Assembly (NCBI RefSeq): GCF_029392895.1
Contig: NZ_CP114200.1
Location: forward strand, 7,632,501 to 7,696,500
Direction of reading: 5' to 3'
Origin: Streptomyces sp. 71268
Lineage (GTDB): Bacteria > Actinomycetota > Actinomycetes > Streptomycetales > Streptomycetaceae
Length of the DNA stretch: 64,000 nucleotides
Shown here: positions 44,498 to 54,020 of the stretch, piece after piece
Numbering within the stretch: position 1 is the stretch's first letter
Layout: the number at the start of each line of letters is the position of its first letter
Translations under genes and position numbers: made by a program
Notes under the pieces: model-generated
Database searches by the model: none
Seen by the model: the letters and a program-made list of their open reading frames with translations, nothing else
What the model was told of the DNA's origin: nothing

Positions 44498-46055
44498 CGG
44501 CGCCTGCCGGGGTCGGGACGCGGGGGCCGTCGGCCGCTGCCACGGGCGGACGCGTTCGGACGGGTCGGGGAGCGACGCCTCCGGTGACGCGCGCGGCGGC
44601 GAGCTTCCCGCTGACGAACACGGTCGGTACGCCGACACCCGGTGTGGTCCCGCAGCCCGCCAGCACCACGTTCTCCACCTCTCGTACGAGGTTGCGCGGG
44701 CGGAACGGCCCGGTCTGGGCGAAGGTGTGCGCGACCGAGAAGGGGCTGCCGGCGGCGTGGCCCTGCTCGGTCCAGTCGAGCGGCGTGACCAGGAGTTCCT
44801 CCTCGACGCTGGCCGCGAACCCGTCGAGGCCCCGGCGCTCCAGCTCGCTCACCAACTGCTCGCGGTAGCGCGGGCCGAGGTCCCGCCAGGCGGCGGCCGA
44901 AGGGCCGACCGTGGTGTTCGGGCAGGGCGCGAGGACGTAGTGAAGGTGGCGCCCCGGCGGTGCCAACGCGGGATCGTGCGTGGTGGGGCGGGTGATGAGC
45001 AGGGACGGGTCGCTCATCAGCTCGCCCGTGCGGGTCAGCTCGCGGAACGTGCGTTTCCACGCGGAGCCGAACGAGATCGTGTGGTGGGCGAGGTGGGGCC
45101 AGGTGCGGTCGGTGCCCGCGTGCAGGATGACGGCCGAGGGCGAGTGACGTAGCCGTACCGGGCGCCGGGGCGTGCGCCCCAGCAGCTCGTACGCGGCGGG
45201 CAGGTCACACGTCAGCACCACCGCGTCGCACGGGACGCGCTCACCGGATGCCAGGCGGACGGCGCGTACCCGGCCGGCCGACCGTTCCAGCTCGCTCACC
45301 TCGGCCGACCAGCGCAGGTCGGCGCCGGCCCGCGCCGCCGCATCGGCCATGGCGCGGGGGAGCGCGTGCACGCCGCCCTTGGGGAACCAGACGCCGGCCA
45401 CGGTGTCCATGTACGCGATCACCGCGTAGGCCGCGAGGGCCCGGGCCGGTGGCACGCCGGCGTACAGCGCCTGGAAGGAGAAGACGCGGCGCAGGCGCTC
45501 GTCGGAGAGGAACCGGCCGATCCGGCCGTCCAGCCGCCCGAAGCCGCCGAGCGCCGCCAGCCGAGCCAGGTCCGGGTGCAGCAGTTGGAAGGGAGAGTCG
45601 AAGTTCGTGTCGATGAACCGGTCCATCTGCGCCCGGTACAGCCTCTCCAACCACTGCCGCAGGTCGCGGTAGCCCGCGGCCTCAGCGGGCCCGGCGAAGC
45701 GCCTGACCTCCGCCTCCATGGCCGCGCCGTCGGTGTGTACGTCGAGCGAGGACCCGTCCGCGAAACACGCCCGGTAGGCCGGGTGCAGGGCCGTCAGTTC
45801 CACGTGTCGGTGGAGGCTGTCACCGACGGCGGCGAACGCCTCGTCAGCCAGGTGCGGCATGGTCAGCACCGTGGGACCGGTGTCCACCTGGTACCCACCC
45901 AGCCGCGCACGGCCCGCCCGACCGCCCGGGCCGGCGTCCCGTTCGACGAGGGTGACCTGGCGGCCGGCGCCCAGCAGGTGCAGCGCGCAGGCGAGCCCCG
46001 ACAGGCCGGCACCGACCACGACGACGTGGTCGGTGGGCCCCGGTACCCGCTTCAC
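44484..46055 (-). CDS. crtI: Phytoene desaturase CrtI
   Basis: FAD-dependent desaturase that takes phytoene to lycopene; 523 aa. [38 protein letters not shown] at the N-terminus; [59 protein letters not shown] in the middle; and the CrtI signature near the C-terminus ([32 protein letters not shown], then [24 protein letters not shown]). GTG start overlapping the crtE stop (GTGA). Translationally coupled between crtE and crtB. Confidence 0.95.
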   Translation of the reverse strand: MKRVPGPTDHVVVVGAGLSGLACALHLLGAGRQVTLVERDAGPGGRAGRARLGGYQVDTGPTVLTMPHLADEAFAAVGDSLHRHVELTALHPAYRACFADGSSLDVHTDGAAMEAEVRRFAGPAEAAGYRDLRQWLERLYRAQMDRFIDTNFDSPFQLLHPDLARLAALGGFGRLDGRIGRFLSDERLRRVFSFQALYAGVPPARALAAYAVIAYMDTVAGVWFPKGGVHALPRAMADAAARAGADLRWSAEVSELERSAGRVRAVRLASGERVPCDAVVLTCDLPAAYELLGRTPRRPVRLRHSPSAVILHAGTDRTWPHLAHHTISFGSAWKRTFRELTRTGELMSDPSLLITRPTTHDPALAPPGRHLHYVLAPCPNTTVGPSAAAWRDLGPRYREQLVSELERRGLDGFAASVEEELLVTPLDWTEQGHAAGSPFSVAHTFAQTGPFRPRNLVREVENVVLAGCGTTPGVGVPTVFVSGKLAAARVTGGVAPRPVRTRPPVAAADGPRVPTPAGADDPA

Positions 46056-47185
46056 GCGACCTCGTCGGCACGGCGCGGGTCGGCACCCGTCGCGCGTCGG
46101 ACCAGGGCCTCGAACGCACGCCGCACGGCCGGGGGCGCGCCGGTGCGCTCGAAGTGCCCGAGGCTCAGGCCCGTCAGTTCCTCGATCTTGGCCTCCACCA
46201 GGTCCCGGGCACCGGTGCGCCGCAGCGCCGCCCGCATCCGCTCCACGGCCCGCGCGGAGCCCGGATCGGCATCCGGCGCAAGCACCGCGGCGGCGTCGTC
46301 GTCCCCGGTGGCTTCGGCCAGTCGCAGCGCGACGGCCAGCAGATAGGTGAGTTTGCGCGACCGCAGGTCATCGTCGGCGGGCTTGCCGGTCAGCGCCGGC
46401 ACGCCGAAGGCGCCGAGGAGGTCGTCACGCAGTTGGAAGGCCAGACCGGCGCACCGGCCGGCCGCCCGCAGCGCGTCCAGCACGTCGTCATCGGCTCCCG
46501 CCAGCATCGCGCCCAGGGCAAGGGGCCGGGCGACGGTGTACTGGGCACTCTTGAGGACGGCGATCTCCAGCGCCTCGTCGACGCCGGAGGAACGCGCGGC
46601 CTGGGCGTACAGGTCGCGGTACTGTCCGGCGACCATCTCGGTGCGCATCGCCCGCCACTCCTCGTGCAGCCGCGCGCCGTGCGGCGTGCTCAACGCCGTC
46701 TCCGTCAGCACGTCGTCCGCCCAGGCCAGCGCCAGGTCTCCGGCGAGTACGGCGGCGGACGTCCCGAACGACCGCGCGGAGCCGTGCATGCCCGCGGCCC
46801 AGTGCTGGCGGGCGAGTTCGACGTGCATGGCCGGGGCACCTCTGCGGCGCGAGGACTCGTCCATCACGTCGTCGTGCACCAGGGCACACGCCTGGAGCAG
46901 CTCCAGGGCGGCCCCCGTGTGCAGCACCGCCGTGGGATCACCTGAGCCGCCCGCGGCCTGCCACCCACAGTGAGCGAACGCCGTACGCAGCCGCTTGCCG
47001 CCGTGCTCGATCAGGGTGGCCAGCCGGCCGGCCAGGTCCTGGGCGAAGACGGCGTCAACGGCGCGGGACTGACGGAGTCGCACGTCAAGGGCGCGCTCAA
47101 GGACGATGCCAGCGGCGTGGGCGACCTCGGACGGGGAGAAAGCATCGTCGACGGGTTCAGCCGCCTTCGCTGGCATTCCAAGCAT
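46052..47185 (-). CDS. crtE: Geranylgeranyl diphosphate synthase CrtE
   Basis: Trans-prenyltransferase that makes GGPP; 377 aa. GGKRLRTAFAHCGW, first Asp-rich motif ALVHDDVMDES with RRGAPAMH, and second motif LAFQLRDDLLGAFG (DDLLG instead of DDxxD, as in many actinomycete GGPP synthases). The ATG at 47185 has AAGGAG 6 nt upstream; a TTG two codons earlier is less likely. First gene of the crtE-I-B-Rieske operon, so its promoter should lie in 47186-47600. Confidence 0.9.
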   Translation of the reverse strand: MLGMPAKAAEPVDDAFSPSEVAHAAGIVLERALDVRLRQSRAVDAVFAQDLAGRLATLIEHGGKRLRTAFAHCGWQAAGGSGDPTAVLHTGAALELLQACALVHDDVMDESSRRRGAPAMHVELARQHWAAGMHGSARSFGTSAAVLAGDLALAWADDVLTETALSTPHGARLHEEWRAMRTEMVAGQYRDLYAQAARSSGVDEALEIAVLKSAQYTVARPLALGAMLAGADDDVLDALRAAGRCAGLAFQLRDDLLGAFGVPALTGKPADDDLRSRKLTYLLAVALRLAEATGDDDAAAVLAPDADPGSARAVERMRAALRRTGARDLVEAKIEELTGLSLGHFERTGAPPAVRRAFEALVRRATGADPRRADEVA

Positions 47186-47611
47186 GCGCAACTCCTTCTC
47201 ACTCTCGGTGATCGCACGTCAGTGCTCTCGCCGAGTGCCCGGCATGTATGCGCTCATTCCTGCCCGGCCTGACGCCGGAGCCGGGCCGGGTCACCCCAGC
47301 GGCCCAACAGCGCGGGGTCCACGACGTCGTGCCGCCCCGTTCGCGCTCCCGCGCGTGTGCCTTCTTTAGGTCGTCGAGCCGGTCGGACTGACGCAGGGGC
47401 AAGGCGTACTCGTCACGCGGTGGAGTGCGGGTCAAGCGGCACAGGCGCGACCGGGCGGTGATCACGCGATTCGACAAGATCACGGTCCGGTCCGTTTCGA
47501 GGCCACCGTCCTGGTCGCCGCGATCGGCGCATGGCCGCGACCTGCCGAAGGCGCCACCCGAGCACGCCATGCTGACCGCGACCAACTGGGCAGGGCGAGG
47601 GGAGGCCGCTG
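47186..47611. other. Divergent intergenic region upstream of crtE
   Basis: No gene seen. Holds the probable crtE promoter and, at the right end, the GGGGAGG ribosome site of the truncated small gene at 47612. No clear regulator-box (for example of the light-responsive LitR/CarH type) was identified by eye. Confidence 0.4.
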
Positions 47612-47776
47612 ATGGGAGCTTGCTACTACGGCGCCGACAGTGAGAACGGCGACCGTTTCGAGGCCCCGTCCGAGGACGCGCTGTTCCTCGCTCTGGACGG
47701 GGCGTGTGCGCGCAGGATGGCGTCCATGTCGTTGGGGCGCAGTTGGAGTTGGGCCCGGTTGAGGTCCTGCTTGTAG
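47612..47776 (+). pseudogene. 5' fragment of a small conserved Streptomyces gene
   Basis: ATG 47612 has an excellent ribosome site (GGGGAGG, 6-nt spacing) and begins MGACYYGADSENGDRFEAPSEDALFLALDG, like small Streptomyces proteins with 'YY...SED-LF-L' starts. After about residue 30 the frame enters the opposite-strand gene and stops at 47776. The 3' part was lost in a deletion at about 47700. Confidence 0.5.
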
Positions 47777-47970
47777 TCGGTGAGCCGGGCGACGGCGGGG
47801 CTGTCGGCGCCGCTCAGCGTGGCGGAGACCTCGGCCAGGGCCGCGCGCAGGTCGCTCAGAGCCACCTCGTAGGGCTGGCCGCCGTACAGGCCGCCGGGTA
47901 CCGGCTCGACGTGGGCGAGGATCGGGCGTGATGTCCTTTCGCCCGATGCGAAGTCCTGACTTGGCGCCAC
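47626..47970 (-). CDS. Conserved hypothetical protein, C-terminus probably altered
   Basis: Up to 114 aa from GTG 47970. The middle is clearly protein-like and helical (PYEVALSDLRAALAEVSATLSGADSPAVARLTDYKQDLNRAQLQLRPNDMDAIL), resembling short Streptomyces hypotheticals. The last 25 residues are low-complexity Arg/Ser and lie over the truncated plus-strand gene, so the natural C-terminus seems to have been replaced by a deletion junction near 47700. No function can be assigned. Confidence 0.45.
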   Translation of the reverse strand: MAPSQDFASGERTSRPILAHVEPVPGGLYGGQPYEVALSDLRAALAEVSATLSGADSPAVARLTDYKQDLNRAQLQLRPNDMDAILRAHAPSRARNSASSDGASKRSPFSLSAP

Positions 47971-48042
47971 ATGGCAACCCCCGACTCGCTGTCGGGATGT
48001 CGTTGGTTTGGTGGGCTCGGTGTTGTCCCCCAGAATCGGCGC

Positions 48043-48411
48043 ATGCTGAGAGTTGGTTCCGTTGTACTGGGTGTCTCGGATGTGCCACGTGCGGCCGCGT
48101 TCTGGATGAAGGCCCTGGGGTACGTCCCGCGCGAGGAGATGAAGGACGACTGGGTGATCCTGGTTCCGGCGGCGGGAACCGGGGTGCAGCTGGCCCTCGA
48201 CCGCAGTGAGACACCGGTCCAGGAGCATCCGCGCGTTCATCTGGATCTGTATGCCGGAGACGCGGCCGACCAAGCCGCCGAAGTCGAGCGACTGGTGTCC
48301 CTGGGGGCCCAGCGCGTCGACTGGGATCTTTACCCGGACGACGCCGACTTCGTCGTGCTCGCCGACCCCGAAGGCAACCGCTTCTGCGTCATCGACACCG
48401 GTAAGCACTGA
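48043..48411 (+). CDS. VOC-superfamily (glyoxalase-like) protein
   Basis: 122 aa, MLRVGSVVLGVSDVPRAAAFWMKALGYVPREEM with a second half VHLDLYAGDAADQAAEVERLVSLGA and VVLADPEGNRFCVID, the typical VOC fold in a single-domain protein that would dimerise. Potential metal ligands: His in RVHLDLY and Glu in DPEGN. ATG 48043; the open frame begins earlier (47971) but without conserved content. Stands alone. Confidence 0.85.
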   Translation: MLRVGSVVLGVSDVPRAAAFWMKALGYVPREEMKDDWVILVPAAGTGVQLALDRSETPVQEHPRVHLDLYAGDAADQAAEVERLVSLGAQRVDWDLYPDDADFVVLADPEGNRFCVIDTGKH

Positions 48412-48653
48412 CGGAGGTCGCGACCTCTTGTAAGCCGGGTGGCGGAGCCTGACGCCGGACTCGCCCACGGCGCCCCGCTGCGGCCAGGACGCGCGAGACG
48501 GTCTGCGACGGCTGGCATCAGGCGATCGCACCGCTTCGCTGCCCCACGGGTACAGCTCCCGGCCGCGCCGGCGCCCGATCACCGCTCGGCGGCGTGCAAC
48601 GGAGGCTGGCGGCTGGGCTGCCGGCCCGGGACAGCGCGGTCGTGCGCGCGGGG
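48412..48653. other. Short intergenic stretch
   Basis: 242 bp between the VOC gene and the convergent HU-like gene; nothing recognised. Confidence 0.4.
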
Positions 48654-48917
48654 TCAGCCGGTTTCGTCGTGCAGGTATTCGGTGAGCGCCTTGCCGGGGC
48701 GGAAGGTGGCGGTTCCGTCCTGGCCGTGGAAGCTGCCGAAGCTTCCGAGGGTGACCGTCTCACCCTCTCTGAGCGCGCCGGCGATGACCCCCGGGCGGTC
48801 CATGGTCCCGAAGACCGTGTCGAGCACCCGCTCAACCTCTTCCGGAGCGAGCCGCTGCCCGCCGCCATCCCCGGCTGTCTCATCCGTGGTGGTGCTGACC
48901 AACTGGGCCTTGTCCAT
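48654..48917 (-). CDS. HU-like protein without the DNA-binding arm
   Basis: An 87-aa protein: MDKAQLVSTTTDETAG at the N-terminus, RLAPEEVERVLDTVFGTM, GETVTLGSFGSFHG, then directly TATFRPGKALTEYL. The body matches HU/IHF (helix pair, GETVTL-x-x-FG-x-F, F-x-PGKAL). The beta-arm that normally lies between GFGTF and the FKPGKAL segment (about 20-25 residues with the R-N-P motif that inserts into the minor groove) is almost wholly absent. It may dimerise without bending DNA. ATG 48917; single gene. Confidence 0.75.
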   Translation of the reverse strand: MDKAQLVSTTTDETAGDGGGQRLAPEEVERVLDTVFGTMDRPGVIAGALREGETVTLGSFGSFHGQDGTATFRPGKALTEYLHDETG

Positions 48918-49190
48918 CCGTGGCACCCGCTCCCGATCCGTCGTAGCCGTACGCCCTCGCGCTCCACGATCGCGGCCGATCGGCCGCCGCGCACCTCCGG
49001 CCGGGCATGCGGTGGGACGCCGGGGCCACGGATGACACCCAGGCCAGGCGCCGGCGACCGCAGACGATGCCGGGCGCGGACGGGGCCAATCGGCGGATGC
49101 CGCGATGCGGGCCTTGCCCGGTGTGGCCAGGGTGGTCGTGTGCCGCCGGGGCCGGGTGGCCCGGTCGCGGAGCGTGGAGTGGAGTCGCCG

Positions 49191-50084
49191 GTGACGAACG
49201 TGAGCCCTTTGCGGGGGCGGTTGGCCGTGGTCACCGGTGCCGCGCGCGGTGTGGGGGCCGCCACCGCGAGCGCGTTGGCGCACCGCGGCGCCCGGGTGGC
49301 GCTGCTGGGCCGCGAGGAGGCGACACTGGCGGCGGTGACCGGACCGTTGCCGGGCGATGTGCGGTGCTGGGAGGTGGATGTCACCGACGACGACGCCATG
49401 GCACATGTCGCCCAGGACATCCGGGACCAGATGGGCCCGCCCTCGGTGGTGGTCGCCAACGCGGGGATCGCCGAGGGCGGACCGTTCACGGTCTCCGACC
49501 CGGCGACCTGGCGCCGCACGGTCGAGGTCAACCTCATCGGTAGCGCCGTCACCGCCCGCGTGTTCCTGCCCGCGCTGCTCGACACCCGCGGCTTCTTCCT
49601 CCAGATCGGCTCCCTGGCCTGCTTCGGCACCTCACCCCTGATGAGCGCGTACTGCGCCTCCAAGGCCGGCGTGGAGGCCATGACGCACGCACTGCGCGCG
49701 GAACTCGCGCATCGCGGAGTGGACGTGGGCATCGCCTACCTGAACTGGACCGACACCGACATGATCCACGACGCTGACCGGCACGCCGTGCTGCGGGAAC
49801 TGCGGGCCCACATGCCGCGCCCGGCCAGGCGGGTCTACCCCGTCGAGGTGGTCGCCGCACGGCTGGTGGGGCAGATCGAACGGCGGTCGGCCACGGTGTA
49901 CATCCCTGCCTGGCTCCGGGCCGTGCAGGTGGTACGGGCCGCACTGCCCCCCGTCGTCACCTGGATCTCCCGGCGGGAACTGCCCCGGCTGGAACGGGAG
50001 TCGGACCTGGCGGCCACAGGCCCGCTGGGCCCGGGCGGGCACGCGGCCCGCGAGCGCGGCGACCCCCCGGCCCCGCGCGCATGA
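49191..50084 (+). CDS. Short-chain dehydrogenase/reductase
   Basis: A 297-aa NAD(P)-dependent oxidoreductase with TGAARGVGAATA (cofactor motif), NAGIAEGGP, catalytic Ser in IGSLACF and YCASK (Tyr and Lys). A C-terminal extension beyond the 250-residue core includes a hydrophobic helix (VQVVRAALPPVVTWIS) that may sit at the membrane, as in several actinomycete SDRs. GTG start at 49191 with GGAG upstream. Single gene, divergent from the HU-like gene; substrate unknown. Confidence 0.85.
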   Translation: MTNVSPLRGRLAVVTGAARGVGAATASALAHRGARVALLGREEATLAAVTGPLPGDVRCWEVDVTDDDAMAHVAQDIRDQMGPPSVVVANAGIAEGGPFTVSDPATWRRTVEVNLIGSAVTARVFLPALLDTRGFFLQIGSLACFGTSPLMSAYCASKAGVEAMTHALRAELAHRGVDVGIAYLNWTDTDMIHDADRHAVLRELRAHMPRPARRVYPVEVVAARLVGQIERRSATVYIPAWLRAVQVVRAALPPVVTWISRRELPRLERESDLAATGPLGPGGHAARERGDPPAPRA

Positions 50085-50182
50085 CGGCCCGCCGTGACGG
50101 CCGAGCCCTGCGCCAGGACCCCGGCCCGGGCGCGCCCGCGCGGGAGCGGGGGAGGGGCCGGTGGCGTGCGGCGGCCACCCGC

Positions 50183-51496
50183 TCACAGCCGTTCGTTCGC
50201 CAACTGGTGGTCGCTCGGCTCCGGCTCGGCGCCCCGGTGGCGCCGAGCACGGAGCAGCCGCAGTCGGTCGAGGCGGGAGATAACAGGAGAGGCGGTGACC
50301 CCGTGCAGGACGACGGAGCAGAGCACGGTGAAGATCACCACCGCCCACAGCTCCTCGGCCGGAACGTGGAAGTCCTCCTCTCCGAGCGCGTACGCGAGGT
50401 AGAACAGCGAGCCGACGCCACGGATGCCGAAGAACGCGGTGACCACGCGCTCGCGCGGTCCCGCGACCGTGCCGAGCTGGGCCGCCCAGCCGGTGAGCGG
50501 GCGCACCACGAGCAGGGCGAGCAGGCCGACGGCCGCCCCGCCCCACGTCAGGGAGGCCAGGGCGCCCTGCGCGACGTACGCGCCGAGCAGGAAGAGCAGG
50601 ACGACGGTCAGCAGCCGCTCAATCTGTTCGACGAAGTCGTGCAGCACGGCGTGGTACCCGTGGGCGCGCTCGGCGGCGCGGATCTGGCAGGCGGTGACGA
50701 ACACGGCGAGGAAGCCGTAGCCGTGGACGAGTTCGGTGAGGCCGTAGGCGAGGAACGTGGCGCTCAGGGCGACGAAGCCCTCCTGGTGCTCGGACAGCCG
50801 CATCGCCTGCCAGCCGGCGCGGAAGAAGGTCCAGCCGAGCAGCTTGCCCACGGCGATCCCAGCGAGCACACCGACCACGCACCGGTACCCGGCGTCCACC
50901 AGCAGCCAGTGCCCGACCCAATCGCCGGATAGCCCCGTGCCCGAGGCGGCGACCAGGCCGATGGCCGCCATGACAATGGGGAAGGCGAGACCGTCGTTGA
51001 GCCCGGCCTCGCTGGTCAGCGCGAAGCGCACCTCGTCCTCGTCGTGCTCGGACTCGGTGGGGGCACCAACGCGTACCTCGGAGGCGAGCACTGGATCGGT
51101 GGGCGCGAGGACAGCTGCGATCAGCAGTGCGGCGGCCGGAGGCCAGTCCAGCAGCCACCAGGCGAGCACGGCCACCGCCGCGATGGTCAGCGGCATGGTG
51201 ACGCCCAGCAGCCGCCAGGTGGCACGCCACCGGCGGCGGCCCATGGGGCGGTTGAGGGCGAGTCCGGCACCCATCAGGGAGACGATGACGCAGACCTCGG
51301 TGAGGTGCTCCACCCACGCGCGGTCCGCCACCGGGTCCACGTCCGGAAGAGGCGTCGGCAGCAGGTAGAGGCCGATGCCCAGGAGCAGGAAGATCAGCGG
51401 CATCGAGAGCGGACGCCCGGCCACCAGGCGCGGCAGCGCGGCCGCGGCCAGCGTGCCTGCCCCGAAGACGGCGAAGAGAAAATCAACTGAGGTCAC
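50183..51496 (-). CDS. Sodium/proton antiporter, CPA1 family
   Basis: A 437-aa membrane protein with about 12 hydrophobic segments. Hallmarks: LAPTDPVLASEVRVG (the T/N-D-P motif of the transport site), SEAGLNDGLAFPIVMAAIG, and FFGIRGVGSLFYLAYAL (the conserved G-I-R-G-x-G-S/x-L of CPA1 exchangers). It exchanges Na+ (or K+) for H+ at the plasma membrane. ATG 51496. Single gene, convergent with the SDR gene. Confidence 0.9.
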   Translation of the reverse strand: MTSVDFLFAVFGAGTLAAAALPRLVAGRPLSMPLIFLLLGIGLYLLPTPLPDVDPVADRAWVEHLTEVCVIVSLMGAGLALNRPMGRRRWRATWRLLGVTMPLTIAAVAVLAWWLLDWPPAAALLIAAVLAPTDPVLASEVRVGAPTESEHDEDEVRFALTSEAGLNDGLAFPIVMAAIGLVAASGTGLSGDWVGHWLLVDAGYRCVVGVLAGIAVGKLLGWTFFRAGWQAMRLSEHQEGFVALSATFLAYGLTELVHGYGFLAVFVTACQIRAAERAHGYHAVLHDFVEQIERLLTVVLLFLLGAYVAQGALASLTWGGAAVGLLALLVVRPLTGWAAQLGTVAGPRERVVTAFFGIRGVGSLFYLAYALGEEDFHVPAEELWAVVIFTVLCSVVLHGVTASPVISRLDRLRLLRARRHRGAEPEPSDHQLANERL

Positions 51497-52104
51497 CGGA
51501 CACGCGTGCCCCTGTCACACGTGCGTACGCCGACCAGTGACCGGAAGGTCAGCTTTGGTCCGGACGACGGCCCGGCGGGGCGGGGCCGGGCGCGGACCGG
51601 TCGGATGCGGCGGGGCGGCCGCCATGCTTGACCATGGTCTGCTGTGGGACGGAATACCCAAGTGATCGACTGGGTGCAGGTACTCGACCCCCTCGGGACT
51701 GCCGGCCGAGGGCCCGCCCTTCTGGACCAAGTGGAACATGATGAAGGCGCCGAGGCATAGGATCACCTTTGTGACGCACTGTGCCTCGAAGGTGCGACCG
51801 TGGTTCCGGCCAGCTTCGTCGCGCTTCCACGGCCCGTGGCGCTCGGTCGGACAAGTCCTGAAGCGCTGAGCCTGGCCGGGTCGATCATGCGCGGAACCCT
51901 CCAGGGCCACGGTGCTGACGACCTGCTGCTGATATGCACCGATGTGGTGGCCAATCACGGAAGCTACGGCTGGAGTCGCGGTTGACGGTGACGAGACATT
52001 ATGGGTCTTCCGCGCTACGCGAGGAGAATCCGGCTGCGGCCGGTTTCGACCAGGCAGCCTGAACGATCACGTCATCCTGCATGCGGCCACCGTGAAGATG
52101 ATGC
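51497..52104. other. Region without a convincing gene
   Basis: Short frames exist on both strands, including one minus-strand hydrophobic stretch (VTKVILCLGAFIMFHLV, about 51730-51780) that could be a small membrane peptide, but none has a good start and known similarity. No RNA gene or repeat was noticed. Confidence 0.4.
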
Positions 52105-52638
52105 TTACGAACTGGAACAGGGCTGAGGCACGATGTTCGGCACGGTGACGGCGGCAACTAGCGGCTTCGCATAACAGCGACTGAGTTCATCGAAGCGGTA
52201 GTGGCCGAACTTGGTGCAGGGCTCGTAGCCGTTGGAGATGTAGAGAGAGATGGCCTCCGTCAGGTTGATGCCGGTTTCCAGCACCATTCGGGCGCGGCCC
52301 ACTGCTCGGGCGTTGTCTTCAAGAGCGGTCAGCACTCTCCGAGCCAGGCCGCGGCCGCGAGCCTCCGGGATCACATACATGCGCTTGATCTCCGCGTCGC
52401 CGTTCGCGTACCCCTCGTCGTTCTGGTCTTGGCTGCGCCAGCCACCTGTGCCCACCGGGATGCCCTCGTCATAGACGACTAGGTAGAGGCCCTGCGGCGG
52501 CTCGAACATGGACGGGTCCAGGGGCGTGACGTCGCCCTCGTCTCCGTCGTGTCCGTATCGCTCGGCGTACTCCAACTGCACGCGAGCGTTGAGCTTTACG
52601 GAATCGGCATGATCGAAAGAGACGTGACGAATCTCCAT
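52105..52638 (-). CDS. GNAT-family acetyltransferase
   Basis: 177 aa with the acetyl-CoA binding core: AEIKRMYVIPEARGRGLARRVLTALEDNARAVGRARMVLETG (motif A, R-G-R-G-x-A), YLVVYDEGIPVGTGGW before it and AISLYISNGYEPC after it. Start at ATG 52638 (MEIRHVSF); an upstream ATG at 52662 is less likely. Single gene; the substrate (small molecule, antibiotic or protein N-terminus) is not predictable. Confidence 0.85.
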   Translation of the reverse strand: MEIRHVSFDHADSVKLNARVQLEYAERYGHDGDEGDVTPLDPSMFEPPQGLYLVVYDEGIPVGTGGWRSQDQNDEGYANGDAEIKRMYVIPEARGRGLARRVLTALEDNARAVGRARMVLETGINLTEAISLYISNGYEPCTKFGHYRFDELSRCYAKPLVAAVTVPNIVPQPCSSS

Positions 52639-53138
52639 GCGCTCTATCGTATCTCTATGCATCGGTTCGGTCAGGCGGCTTGCGGCAGCCGGGGCGGAGC
52701 GACAGGCGGGCGGGACAGGCTCTTCTGCCTGCGGGTGAGTCGGCGGGTCGTCGAGGTGGTGGCGGCCCAGGTCCCTGTGAGCCCCGTACCGTCTGCTGAA
52801 CCGGTCACCGCACCCCCGCCACGGGGGGCTGAGGCCGGGTCAGCAAGATAGTCAGCCAGCCTCCGGCCGGTGCCCAACCGGTCCCCTTACGCGTACGAGA
52901 CCACACCCGCAGGCCTGACGAAAGCCGCCACTGTTGCCGACGCTGTACTGCGGCCTGCGAGGACGAGCGCCAGGAGGCGGGGAGCGTGGCGCGCGCCCCC
53001 CGCCTCGGAGTAGTCGCCGGGTGGGGAGCGCGGCCTGGTCCTGGGTGTCCTCGGCGAGCAGGCTGCGGATTCGTGCAGGCACGAGGTCCTCGCCGTGCCG
53101 GGCCGCTTCACATCGCCGACCTTGGCGGCCGGATGCCG
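52639..53138. other. Intergenic region
   Basis: About 500 bp between the GNAT gene and the end of the hydrolase. Only overlapping short frames are present. A minus-strand fragment (VPARIRSLLAEDTQDQAALPT, near 53050) looks protein-like but is too short to place. Confidence 0.4.
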
Positions 53139-54020
53139 TTACTGGTGCGTGGCCAGGAACGGCAGGAGGATGTCGGCCATCTCGTCGGGTACCTCCTCTG
53201 CGAGGTCGTGGCCAGCGTCGAAGACATGCCCGGTGACGTCGTGAGCCATGAGTCGCATCTGGGACTTGTTGCGGTCGCCGATGAACGCGGATCCACCCAG
53301 CGCCAGGACCGGGATGTCCAGCTTCTTCTGTGCGGCCTGCCGGTTCTGTTCGGCGTCGACGAGCATGGCCCGGTAGATGGAGAGCATCGCGCGGATGCCG
53401 CCGGGCATGGAGTAGCAGCGCACGTACTCGTCGACCGCGTCGGGGGTGGCGCTGTCGGGCCGGCTGCGCTCGTACTTAATCATGTAGGTGATCAACTCGC
53501 GCTCGTGTCCGGTGATCAGCATCTCGGGTATGTCGGGCTGGAAGTAGAAGCCCAGATGCCACAGGTGCATGCCGCTGGAGACGTTCTCGGGGGTGAGGGC
53601 CGTGTGGTCCTCGAAGCCGAATCCGGGGAACAGTGCCTCTGCGAACACCAGGGCAGTGACGTGGTCGCGGTGGCGGGCGGCGAGCTGGTAGCCGATCACC
53701 GCTCCCCAGTCCTCACCCACCACGGCGTACGTCTGGTGTCCAAGGTGGTTCATCAGCTCGGCGATGTCATCGCTCATGGTCGCGGAGTCATAGCCGTCCG
53801 ATGGGCGGGCGGAGTCGCCGAGCCCGCGAAGATCTGGCGCGACAACGGTGTAGCGGGGTGTCAGCTTGGGAGCGATGTGGCGCCAGTGGTAGCTGGTCTT
53901 GGGTACGCCGTGCAGGAGCACCACCGCGGGGCCGGACCCCGCTGTGCGGTAGTGCAGACTCGTTCCGTTCACGGAGGCTCGGCCCGTGCGGACGGGCGTT
54001 CCTTCATGGTCGAACATCAT
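53139..54020 (-). CDS. Alpha/beta hydrolase, epoxide hydrolase/dehalogenase type
   Basis: 293 aa with PAVVLLHGVPKTSYHWRHIAPKL (oxyanion motif H-G-x-P), APDLRGLGDSARPSDGYD, nucleophile Asp in VVGEDWGAVIGY and the final His in DAGHDLAEE. Asp rather than Ser as nucleophile points to epoxide hydrolase or haloalkane dehalogenase action. The cap domain is YFQPDIPEMLITGHERELITYMIKY. ATG 54020 after AAGGTTGAG; the open frame extends upstream but lacks similarity. It is 0.8 kb downstream of, and co-oriented with, a TetR gene that may control it. Confidence 0.85.
   Translation of the reverse strand: MMFDHEGTPVRTGRASVNGTSLHYRTAGSGPAVVLLHGVPKTSYHWRHIAPKLTPRYTVVAPDLRGLGDSARPSDGYDSATMSDDIAELMNHLGHQTYAVVGEDWGAVIGYQLAARHRDHVTALVFAEALFPGFGFEDHTALTPENVSSGMHLWHLGFYFQPDIPEMLITGHERELITYMIKYERSRPDSATPDAVDEYVRCYSMPGGIRAMLSIYRAMLVDAEQNRQAAQKKLDIPVLALGGSAFIGDRNKSQMRLMAHDVTGHVFDAGHDLAEEVPDEMADILLPFLATHQ

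Noticed and set aside
52852..53082. Possible minus-strand small gene with VPARIRSLLAEDTQ
   Set aside because: Too short, no ribosome site or family, and most of the frame is Arg/Pro-rich.
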